Source: Lachnospiraceae bacterium
GTDB lineage: Bacteria > Bacillota_A > Clostridia > Lachnospirales > Lachnospiraceae
Reading direction: 5' to 3'
Assembly: GCA_016281675.1 (NCBI GenBank)
Contig: JAEEJD010000142.1
Span: forward strand, 1-14,486
DNA length: 14,486 nt
Shown here: positions 1 through 6,595 of the stretch, piece after piece
Layout: each line of letters begins with the position of its first letter
Numbering within the stretch: position 1 is the first letter of the stretch
Position numbers and translations under genes: made by a program
The notes under the pieces: generated by a model
Databases searched by the model: none
The model's input: only the letters and a program-made list of their open reading frames with translations
What the model was told of the DNA's origin: nothing

Positions 1-2111
1 AACTCCTTAACGGAGCTTACACCGAGTATGTAGAGCACAGCGACCATGATAAACGTCGTAAGTGATGTGAACAGGCTTCGTGACAGTGTCTGGTTAACCG
101 CTTCGTTCACTATCTTATCAAGGCTGTCCTTCGTTGCCGCAAGCTTCTCACGGATTCTGTCGAATATAACGATCGTTGCGTTGATCGAGTAACCTACGAT
201 CGTAAGTATACATGCGACGAACGTGGAACCGACCGTGATCCTTGCAAGTGCGTAGAACGTTACAACAACAAGCACGTCATGCAGCAGACAGATAACCGAA
301 CTTGCACCGAACCTTACATCCTTGAACCTGAACCAGATGTATATGAGCATGAGGATAGTCGCAACAACTATAGCGAGTATCGCGTCTCTTGACATCTCCG
401 ATGAGATCGTCGAACTGATCGTCTCTGCAACGATCTTGTCCGGCTCAACTCCGAACTCGCTCTTCATCATGTCATTGAACGCCTCACGTTCCTTAACGTC
501 AAGCGAACGTGTCTTGAATATGACTTCGTTCGAACCGGATACTTTCTGTACCTGAACGTTTGCATCCCCGGTGATCTTCTCGATCGAAGGAACCACCTTT
601 GCATCGATATCGGCAAGTGCCATATCCTCGTTGAACGTAACGTTCGTTGAAGTACCGCCCAAAAACTCAAGGCTGAAGTTAAGCGCATGCGTACCTCTTG
701 CGGAATTGACGATCATCGTTACAATACCTACAAGAATAACGCCGACCGAAATGATGATGAAGATCGTCTTCTTCGAAAGAAAATCGATCTGCTTGAGGCC
801 CTTGGCCTTACCATACCACTTCTCGTCCTTGATACCGAGAGCGTAGAAAGATCTTAATATAAGCTTGGTAACAAACAGAGCCGTGATCATCGATACAACG
901 ATACCAAGCGCCAATGTCTGAGCGAATCCCTTTATCGAACCTGTTCCGATAACTCCGAGAACAAGTGCCGCGATAAGGGTTGTAACGTTACCGTCGATGA
1001 TTGCCGAAAGTGCTTTCTTGTATCCTTCGTCGATAGCCGAACGAACCGATTTGCCTGATGCTATCTCCTCCCTGATCCTGGCAAACGTGATAACGTTCGC
1101 ATCGACCGCCATACCGATCGACAGGACGATACCTGCGATACCGGGAAGGGTAAGTGTCATATCAAAGAAGTTCAGGCAGAATACCGTGATCAGGCAGTAC
1201 AGGATAAGTGCGATCGACGATGCAAGTCCGGGTATGAAATATACCGCACACATGAACACTACGATGATCGCAAATCCGATGAGTCCGGCCTTGAGCGATC
1301 TGGCGATCGCTTCGGAACCGAGCTGTGCGCCGACAACGTTTGAACGGAGTTCTTCAAGTTCTATCTTCAGTCCACCGATACGGATCGTCGATGCAAGCTG
1401 CTCAGCCTCTTCAGCCGTCTTCTGGCCGGAGATCTGTGCCATACCACCTGTGATAGCCGTCTTAACAACAGGTATCGAAGCAGGAGCTCCGTCATAGTAG
1501 ATCATGATCGTGTCCTGTGTCTTTGCTGCAACTGTCGTGGCATCCGCGAATCTCTTCGTACCCTCGTCATCAAGGGTAAGCTCTACGACATATTCCGTAC
1601 TTCCCATATCGTTCTTGATCGCGCCCGCACGTGACTCGACAACGTTCGTTCCCGTAAGGACAACCGAACCGTCCGCTATAAGATCGTCTATACTCTTTGT
1701 AAGATTACCGTATGCATCATAGTTCTCGTTCCCGTTTGCATCAAGGTGATTGATGAAGTAAAGGCTTCCGGGACGTCCGAGTTCTTCAAGTACCGCGTTT
1801 GCATCCGACAGACCGGGAATCTCGATACTGATCCTGTCCGAACCTTCCTTGTACACCTGCGCCTCGGTAGAATAACCTTCAACCCTCTGCTGAAGCTTGT
1901 ACACGGTATCATCCATATCCTCGGACGAAGGAGTCTCTTCTCCGACCGCCTGATACGTGATGCTGACACCGCCGGCAAGGTCAAGACCGAGATGGATGCC
2001 TTTTGCGGATCCTACGGAATCAACCCCGACACCGTTCATGACCATGTAACCGAATGCGGCTATGGCCACAAGTACCGCCAGGAGTGCTATGACTGCATTT
2101 TTCTTCTTCAT
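1..2111 (-). CDS. secDF: Fused protein translocase SecD-SecF, 3' end outside window
   Basis: SecD and SecF are membrane parts of the Sec complex that use the proton gradient to help pull exported proteins across the membrane. The frame is open from the ATG at 2111 to the left edge (703 codons read, no stop), so the C-terminus is missing. Residues 5-27 form the first membrane helix, followed by the SecD motif LGLDLAGG (about 41-48), an extracytoplasmic P1-type region, then a helix bundle containing DANVITFARIREE. The SecF half starts near residue 444, with SLEFLGGTS (the DFTGGT-like motif) near 480, and later DVLVVVTFYAL and GYSINATIVIFDRIRE. SecD and SecF repeat the same RND-like fold; a single fused chain is common in Firmicutes. 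An AAGGAA-type ribosome site lies upstream of the ATG. The gene starts 35 bp after scfB, so it is probably cotranscribed with scfA-scfB. The usual Arg in DLRGG is Ala here. Identification is secure. Confidence 0.95.
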   Translation of the reverse strand, partial: MKKKNAVIALLAVLVAIAAFGYMVMNGVGVDSVGSAKGIHLGLDLAGGVSITYQAVGEETPSSEDMDDTVYKLQQRVEGYSTEAQVYKEGSDRISIEIPGLSDANAVLEELGRPGSLYFINHLDANGNENYDAYGNLTKSIDDLIADGSVVLTGTNVVESRAGAIKNDMGSTEYVVELTLDDEGTKRFADATTVAAKTQDTIMIYYDGAPASIPVVKTAITGGMAQISGQKTAEEAEQLASTIRIGGLKIELEELRSNVVGAQLGSEAIARSLKAGLIGFAIIVVFMCAVYFIPGLASSIALILYCLITVFCLNFFDMTLTLPGIAGIVLSIGMAVDANVITFARIREEIASGKSVRSAIDEGYKKALSAIIDGNVTTLIAALVLGVIGTGSIKGFAQTLALGIVVSMITALFVTKLILRSFYALGIKDEKWYGKAKGLKQIDFLSKKTIFIIISVGVILVGIVTMIVNSARGTHALNFSLEFLGGTSTNVTFNEDMALADIDAKVVPSIEKITGDANVQVQKVSGSNEVIFKTRSLDVKEREAFNDMMKSEFGVEPDKIVAETISSTISSEMSRDAILAIVVATILMLIYIWFRFKDVRFGASSVICLLHDVLVVVTFYALARITVGSTFVACILTIVGYSINATIVIFDRIREKLAATKDSLDKIVNEAVNQTLSRSLFTSLTTFIMVAVLYILGVSSVKE

Positions 2112-2146
2112 TGCTTTTGTTTCCTTTCAAAACTCTTATATACCGA

Positions 2147-3562
2147 TCAGCTGTCGGCTGCCGCCTTGATCATTACGGCACATTCCACACGCTTTCTCTG
2201 AAGCGCGCATCCTATATCATATACACCGTTTATGTCTCCGGTGAAGTTATATGCGTTCGCCGCGCATCCTCCGCTGCAGTAGAACTTCGCAAAACAATTC
2301 CTGCATTCTTTCCGCGAATATACGTTGCAGAGTTTGAACTTATCCCTCATCGCGGTATTGGTGACTCCATCGCGGACATTACCCATAAGAAAATCATCCA
2401 GTCCCACGAACTGATGGCACGGATACAGATCACCGTTCGGCGCCACGGCCAGATACTCGGTTCCCGATCCGCATCCCGACAGACGTTTGGCAACACACGG
2501 TCCGCCGGATAAGTCTATCATAAAATGGAAGAAATTGAACCCCTTTCCTTCCTTTTTGCAGTCGATCACATACTTTGCAAGTATATCATACTGTTCGCAA
2601 AGTTTCGCCACATCTTCGGGAGTTATCGCATAATCCTTATCGGGCGGGGCCACAACGGGTTCCACGGATATCTGTTTGAACCCGAGCTGCGCCAGATGCT
2701 TTACATCCTCCGCAAAATCAAGATTATGGTGCGTATATGTCCCTCTTACATAATAGTTTGTCTGGTTTCTCGACTCGGCCGCTTTTATAAACTTCGGAAG
2801 GATCTCGTCATAACTGCCCTGTCCTCCGCGTCTCGGACGCATCTTATCGTGAACGCTCTTACGTCCGTCTATCGAAAGCACAAGATTTCCCATCTCGCGG
2901 TTTGCGAACTCAAGCACTTCGTCGTTAAGAAGCACACCGTTTGTCGTAAGCGTGAACCTGAAGTTCTTGTTGTGCTTTTCCTCAAGAGAACGGCCGTATT
3001 CGACAAGTTTTTTAACAACCTCAAAGTTCATAAGAGGCTCGCCGCCGAAGAAGTCCACTTCAAGATTCCGTCTTCCCTTTGACGCCTCTACGAGAAAATC
3101 AAGGGCGCGCTTTCCGACCTCAAGGCTCATAAGAGACCTCTCGCCGTGATACTCTCCTTCACCTGCGAAGCAGTATTTGCAGGCCAGATTGCAGTCGTGT
3201 GCGATATGAAGGCAGAGAGCCTTTACGACAGTCTCGCGTTTGGAGTGATCCTCGATATAGTCCTCATAAAGGTCTTCGGTAAACAGGCACTCATCCTCGA
3301 TCAACCAGGCAACTTCCTCATAGGCTTCACTTATATCCCCGGGATCATATCCCGATAACCTGCCCTCAAGATATTCCCTGATATCTTCATACGGAGCCGC
3401 CTTTATCGTTTCATCGTCGATCACTTCCCTGACGGTGTGATTTTCGGAGTACTCTTCGAGTGCTCCGACCAGATCGTAAACGATATCATCCACGACGTGA
3501 ATGCTGCCGCTTTCAACGTCCATGACTATTTTGTAGCCGTTATTTGTATACCGATGGACCAA
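2147..3562 (-). CDS. scfB: SCIFF peptide radical SAM maturase
   Basis: This radical SAM/SPASM enzyme installs thioether cross-links from Cys to another residue in the six-cysteine SCIFF precursor (ranthipeptide class). The N-terminal 100 or so residues fit the precursor-recognition (RRE, PqqD-like) region of the family. The radical SAM motif CNLACKYC is at about residues 124-131 and binds the 4Fe-4S cluster that cleaves SAM; GGEP follows. The C-terminal SPASM region has at least ten cysteines, including GGPC, YPC, KECRNC and YCSGGC, expected to hold two auxiliary 4Fe-4S clusters. I chose the TTG at 3562 (471 aa) over the in-frame ATG at 3580 because the ATG has no ribosome site, an AGGAGG sits between the two, and family members as I recall them begin MxHxYKxNGYxIVxDV, which matches from this TTG. 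The spacing from AGGAGG to TTG is short (4 nt), so the start is not certain. Precursor scfA is directly upstream and secDF directly downstream. Confidence 0.95.
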   Translation of the reverse strand: MVHRYTNNGYKIVMDVESGSIHVVDDIVYDLVGALEEYSENHTVREVIDDETIKAAPYEDIREYLEGRLSGYDPGDISEAYEEVAWLIEDECLFTEDLYEDYIEDHSKRETVVKALCLHIAHDCNLACKYCFAGEGEYHGERSLMSLEVGKRALDFLVEASKGRRNLEVDFFGGEPLMNFEVVKKLVEYGRSLEEKHNKNFRFTLTTNGVLLNDEVLEFANREMGNLVLSIDGRKSVHDKMRPRRGGQGSYDEILPKFIKAAESRNQTNYYVRGTYTHHNLDFAEDVKHLAQLGFKQISVEPVVAPPDKDYAITPEDVAKLCEQYDILAKYVIDCKKEGKGFNFFHFMIDLSGGPCVAKRLSGCGSGTEYLAVAPNGDLYPCHQFVGLDDFLMGNVRDGVTNTAMRDKFKLCNVYSRKECRNCFAKFYCSGGCAANAYNFTGDINGVYDIGCALQRKRVECAVMIKAAADS

Positions 3563-3572
3563 GGTCCCTCCT
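3556..3572 (-). promoter_or_regulatory. scfB initiation region: Shine-Dalgarno plus hairpin with UUG in its loop
   Basis: The RNA carries AGGAGG (3572-3567), then GGAC (3567-3564), a CUUG loop (3563-3560) and GUCC (3559-3556). The proposed UUG start codon is the last three bases of the tetraloop, and the last G of the Shine-Dalgarno lies in the stem. CUUG is a known stable tetraloop. A short hairpin this close to the ribosome site would be expected to lower initiation. This is a fold read by eye, not calculated. Confidence 0.45.
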
Positions 3573-3587
3573 ATCCTCATATACCAA

Positions 3588-3617
3588 CGAAAAAAGCCCT
3601 ATCAAGAGCTTTTTTCG
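3588..3617 (-). terminator. Intrinsic terminator/attenuator between scfA and scfB
   Basis: In the RNA, CGAAAAAAGCUCU pairs with AGGGCUUUUUUCG around a UGAU loop: 13 pairs, one of them G-U, with the U-run on the 3' arm. It lies 24 bp after the scfA stop and before scfB, so it would end most transcripts after the peptide gene and let a fraction continue into scfB-secDF. The A-run and U-run are symmetrical, so the hairpin could also act on the other strand. Confidence 0.8.
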
Positions 3618-3641
3618 CAGGTGACCATATATTGACCGATC

Positions 3642-3785
3642 TTACTGAGCCTTCTCGCAGCTCTGATTACCTACTGTGCATGAAGTCTTGCATGCTGACT
3701 GGCATGATGTCTGGCACTCGCCGCATCCGCCCTTCTTCATAGACTTCTTGAGATTCTTTGTCTGTAAAGTTTTGATATGTTTCAT
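3642..3785 (-). CDS. scfA: SCIFF (six cysteines in forty-five) ranthipeptide precursor
   Basis: A 47-residue precursor peptide, substrate of the adjacent ScfB. It starts MKHIKTLQTKNLKKSMKKGG, a lysine-rich leader of about 20 residues, followed by a core with exactly six cysteines at 21, 24, 28, 32, 36 and 43 (CGECQTSCQSACKTSC, then TVGNQSCEKAQ). The core is close to the SCIFF consensus as I remember it, including CGECQTSCQSACKTSC. In the Clostridium thermocellum homologue the reported thioether joins Cys32 to Thr37; both residues are present here at the same numbers. The ATG at 3785 follows an excellent ribosome site (GGAGGA) and a good promoter about 40 bp upstream, so the gene leads its own transcript, which continues to scfB and secDF past a terminator-like hairpin. 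The biological role of SCIFF peptides is not settled; signalling has been proposed in clostridia. No dedicated ABC exporter or peptidase is visible in the window. Confidence 0.96.
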   Translation of the reverse strand: MKHIKTLQTKNLKKSMKKGGCGECQTSCQSACKTSCTVGNQSCEKAQ

Positions 3786-3825
3786 TGTATTCCTCCGAAA
3801 AAGATTCTATTAACAATCGTGAGAG

Positions 3826-3854
3826 ATTATATCATAACGCCAATTCTTTGAAAA
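3826..3854 (-). promoter_or_regulatory. Sigma-A-like promoter of scfA
   Basis: On the minus strand a perfect -10 box TATAAT (3831-3826) is preceded, at a 17-base spacer, by TTTTCA (3854-3849), a 4-of-6 match to TTGACA. Transcription would start near 3819, giving a leader of about 34 bases that includes the GGAGGA ribosome site. It separates the scfA-scfB-secDF unit from the zinc-ribbon gene whose stop is at 3865. Confidence 0.75.
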
Positions 3855-3864
3855 GACATTTTTA

Positions 3865-4974
3865 TCACTGTGTGAGCGTATACAAAAGCGCAATTATGAT
3901 TATCGCTATGATTATCGCTATGGCTACGCGCAGAGGCGATATCGGGTATTTGCCTCCCACCTTTCCGGACTGTCCGTTAACAACGAACTGGTACGTCTTA
4001 TCCTTGTATTTGAATGCGGACATCCATACCGGAAGCATAAGATATTTGTATGTTATGTTGGAAAACTGAGTATTTCCTTTGAATCCTCTGACATGATCGG
4101 CATGGTGTTCGCGCATGATCTTGCCCTCGATCGCCGATTTCAGTCTTGCCCTGATGAAGTCCTTCGCCTTCTCCCATGCATCTTTAAGGCCGACGGAATA
4201 ACGTTCCGCCAGGAATCCGGCAAGATACTCGGGTTTGTATGCTTTATTGTCTTTTGTATCAAAAGGCTCTATCTGGCGCAGCATGGCAACGTTCTGATCT
4301 CCCGTTCCGGCAACGAGCTGATCGTCGATGAACTCGTCATAAACACCGCTCGTTCTGTGCCAATCCGTAACGGTGCGCTGCTTGTCGCCCGTTCCTTCCG
4401 TACGATCGATGCCGTATTCGGCCGAGTACTCGGTTACCGTATCAGCATCAAATGTCCAGTACGGAAGATATATTCCCTTGAACTTGTCCGCACGTGCGCT
4501 TCTCTTGGCTGCGCTCGGAGCGAACCATTTCTTTGACAGCCACTGTGAAAACTTTGCGCCGGCCTGCTGTGCTGTTATCTTAAAGACTACCACACCGTTC
4601 GGTGCGAGAGTCTGAACGTCGTTTGCTTCCATTACCTGGTTGGAACCGCAATAAGGACACTCATTTGCCACCTCGAGCGAATCGTAAACTGATACCGCTC
4701 CGCAGGATTTACATGTAACGGTCTTCTGTGACACACCCCAGTCGCAGTTTCCGGTAAATTCCGCGGATTCAAAATCCTGTTCGCTCGCCACGGATTCACC
4801 CTGCGTGTTCTCCTGAACTATATTTTCTCTGTGATCGCAATACGGACAATACAGACCGCCCGTGGAAGGATCGAAATCCATCGTTGCGCCACAGGCAGGA
4901 CACTTTCTGTCCGTTTCCTTCATGGTTGAAACATGTTCGGCGTTCATTGCCTCTTCGTAGTTAGCATCTGCCAT
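3865..4974 (-). CDS. TFIIB-type zinc-ribbon protein with C-terminal membrane anchor
   Basis: Function unknown. The 369-residue protein begins with two zinc-ribbon modules: CPAC at 25-28 with CPYC at 43-46, and CKSC at 88-91 with CPYC at 106-109. Each pair of CxxC knuckles is expected to bind one Zn. A middle domain rich in aromatic and charged residues follows (YWTFDADT near 195), and the chain ends in a very hydrophobic Ile-rich helix (about 347-365) with only four residues after it, which is a tail-anchor layout with the bulk in the cytoplasm. Proteins with this zinc-ribbon layout occur widely in Firmicutes without an assigned role. It follows the other zinc-ribbon gene by 12 bp, and its ribosome site (AAGGAG) overlaps that gene's stop codon, so the two are coupled. 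The two ribbons could bind protein or nucleic acid; nothing here shows an enzyme. Confidence 0.88.
   Translation of the reverse strand: MADANYEEAMNAEHVSTMKETDRKCPACGATMDFDPSTGGLYCPYCDHRENIVQENTQGESVASEQDFESAEFTGNCDWGVSQKTVTCKSCGAVSVYDSLEVANECPYCGSNQVMEANDVQTLAPNGVVVFKITAQQAGAKFSQWLSKKWFAPSAAKRSARADKFKGIYLPYWTFDADTVTEYSAEYGIDRTEGTGDKQRTVTDWHRTSGVYDEFIDDQLVAGTGDQNVAMLRQIEPFDTKDNKAYKPEYLAGFLAERYSVGLKDAWEKAKDFIRARLKSAIEGKIMREHHADHVRGFKGNTQFSNITYKYLMLPVWMSAFKYKDKTYQFVVNGQSGKVGGKYPISPLRVAIAIIIAIIIIALLYTLTQ
3899..3922 (-). repeat. Two perfect tandem 12-base copies inside the tail-anchor codons
   Basis: On the plus strand attatcgctatg occurs twice in direct succession (3899-3910 and 3911-3922). In the gene it encodes part of the Ala/Ile run of the C-terminal membrane helix, so in-frame gain or loss of a unit would lengthen or shorten the anchor by four residues without a frameshift. 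Confidence 0.7.
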
Positions 4975-4986
4975 CGGTGACTCTCC

Positions 4987-6567
4987 TTATTCTGCCTCGG
5001 TATTTTGTGCCGCATCTGCGGTATCGTCTGTCGCTTCCGCGGTGTTTTCCGTCGCATCCGCGCTCTTTGTAAGTTCTTCGTATGAATCTCCCGGGAATTC
5101 ATCCTCTCCGGGGGATATGAACACTTTGTTCTTTGCCTTGTCGAAGAACGCGACCTTCGTCTTGTCCGAGCCGTATACGCTAAGATCTGAACCCTTAAAC
5201 GCAGTTACTCCGCCGGACCTTAATATATCCATTACGCTTGCATCAAAATCGTCGAGCTTTGTGCCCGGCTTGTATTCCTTGCCAAGCTTCTCGAGCTTCT
5301 CCTTGTCAAGGGGCTTGGGAGGCTCGACCGTCTGATCGATCTCCTTGCCTTCCTGCTGCTCCTCATAAGCCTTCTCGAAATCCTCGGCGGATTTTTTGAT
5401 CTCTTTACTGTAACCTTCATTGATATACATGAAGAGATCGGTCGGAAGCGCATTGGCTATAAACACATTGAAATCTTCCTCGTAATCGTCGAAATTGTCC
5501 TCATTTCCCGTCTCAAAGCAGACGATTGAGAAATTGTACCACTCGGTGATGTTTCCTCTGTCGTTCGTGTTGGTATTGGCATATGTGAGGTTATGCGCCA
5601 TCGAAGGAACGTAATATCTGCAGAACAGCATATCCTTGTCCTTGAGCGTTATCTCGTACTCATACACCTTTGCCGAACTCTCATAATCCATGTTCGCATA
5701 TGTGGTGCCCTTACCGATATACGCATAATCGCCTATATCCCCAAACAACTCCTTGTTCTTGGCCTTTGCCAGCGTCTCAAGCTTTGCGGGTGCGATCTCA
5801 TTGATATCGTATTCGTTCTTAAGCTCAAGCTTTGCTCCCGGATAACTTTGCTGAAGGAGCGGCTCCAGATAACTTCTGGGGTTCTCATATTCGAAATACG
5901 TCATGTAATGAGATACATCGCTTTCGTTGCTGCGCCCTTTTCCGGTCTCGCCGAGCTTGTACCAGAGCTTTCTGGCCGACAGGTATGTAAACCTTACGTC
6001 GTTTTCCTTCGTTGAAGCCGTATAATTGAGCGATATCGGATAGCGGTCACTGTATACTTCATAATCCTTAAACAGTTCCCTCTCCGTCAGATCTTCGGGA
6101 AGAAGCGCCGTAAACACAACATTTCCGGCATCGTCTTTCTCTTCGATGTAATCGTAATATTTTCCTTCGTCGTCTTTGACGGCTCTGTTTGAACTGCTTG
6201 CGGGAGCGGCCTCTTCTTCGGTGTTCTCCTCCTCGATGCTCTCCTCCTGTGCGGTAACTTCAGGCGTTTTTGCTGCGGGAGCAACCTCTTTCGTCTCGTT
6301 TGCCTCCTTTGTGGGAGCGGGTTTTTTCATGTTGCTTCCAAGCGCCAGGAAAGCGATCACGAGCGCAACAAGAACTACCACAAGACCGATTATCATGGCA
6401 ACTATTTTGCCTGATGCCTTCTTGCGCTGATTCTCTTCCTCAATCGTCTCCATGACCTCGATCGGATACATGGATACGTTTTCCGCGATCGTCACATCCG
6501 TACCGCATCTTATGCAGTGTTCATGAGTATCCTCGAGAAGTGTTCCGCAGTTTTTACAGTATTTCAT
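4987..6567 (-). CDS. Zinc-ribbon protein with one membrane helix and large extracytoplasmic domain
   Basis: Function unknown. The 526-residue protein opens with a short zinc ribbon (CKNC at 4-7 and CIRC at 18-21), then an acidic stretch, a single membrane helix at about 54-77 preceded by RKKASGK, and a long region of about 440 residues expected outside the cell. That region starts with a Glu/Ala/Thr-rich low-complexity linker (about 85-130), continues as a soluble domain with many Tyr, Asp and Lys, and ends in an acidic Asp/Glu/Ala/Thr tail. Positive charges before the helix fit an N-inside topology. It is translated 28 bp after hisS, with AAAGGGA upstream of the ATG, and 12 bp before the second zinc-ribbon gene. 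The ribbon-helix-exterior plan resembles envelope-associated sensors or assembly factors, but I see no catalytic motif and assign no role. Confidence 0.88.
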   Translation of the reverse strand: MKYCKNCGTLLEDTHEHCIRCGTDVTIAENVSMYPIEVMETIEEENQRKKASGKIVAMIIGLVVVLVALVIAFLALGSNMKKPAPTKEANETKEVAPAAKTPEVTAQEESIEEENTEEEAAPASSSNRAVKDDEGKYYDYIEEKDDAGNVVFTALLPEDLTERELFKDYEVYSDRYPISLNYTASTKENDVRFTYLSARKLWYKLGETGKGRSNESDVSHYMTYFEYENPRSYLEPLLQQSYPGAKLELKNEYDINEIAPAKLETLAKAKNKELFGDIGDYAYIGKGTTYANMDYESSAKVYEYEITLKDKDMLFCRYYVPSMAHNLTYANTNTNDRGNITEWYNFSIVCFETGNEDNFDDYEEDFNVFIANALPTDLFMYINEGYSKEIKKSAEDFEKAYEEQQEGKEIDQTVEPPKPLDKEKLEKLGKEYKPGTKLDDFDASVMDILRSGGVTAFKGSDLSVYGSDKTKVAFFDKAKNKVFISPGEDEFPGDSYEELTKSADATENTAEATDDTADAAQNTEAE

Positions 6568-6595
6568 ACATTACCGTCCCTTTCAGTCCACGTCG

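Noticed and set aside
997..1497. Long plus-strand frame of 166 codons inside secDF
   Set aside because: It lies antisense to the conserved SecD helix bundle, has no ribosome site, and its product resembles nothing; it is a codon-use shadow of secDF. The same applies to the other plus-strand frames across the window.
467..1984. Possible break in secDF, because only short minus-strand frames ending in stops lie within 1-2111
   Set aside because: Reading the minus strand from 2111 to the edge gives one continuous frame with SecD and then SecF motifs and no stop or frameshift; the stop codon is simply outside the window.
2112..2146. Separate secDF promoter (TATATAAG-like sequence)
   Set aside because: No -35 at proper spacing, and the 35 bp gap fits cotranscription with scfB.
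3563..3580. ATG at 3580 as the scfB start
   Set aside because: There is no Shine-Dalgarno before it, and the six extra residues do not fit the family N-terminus; the TTG at 3562 after AGGAGG is preferred, with some doubt.
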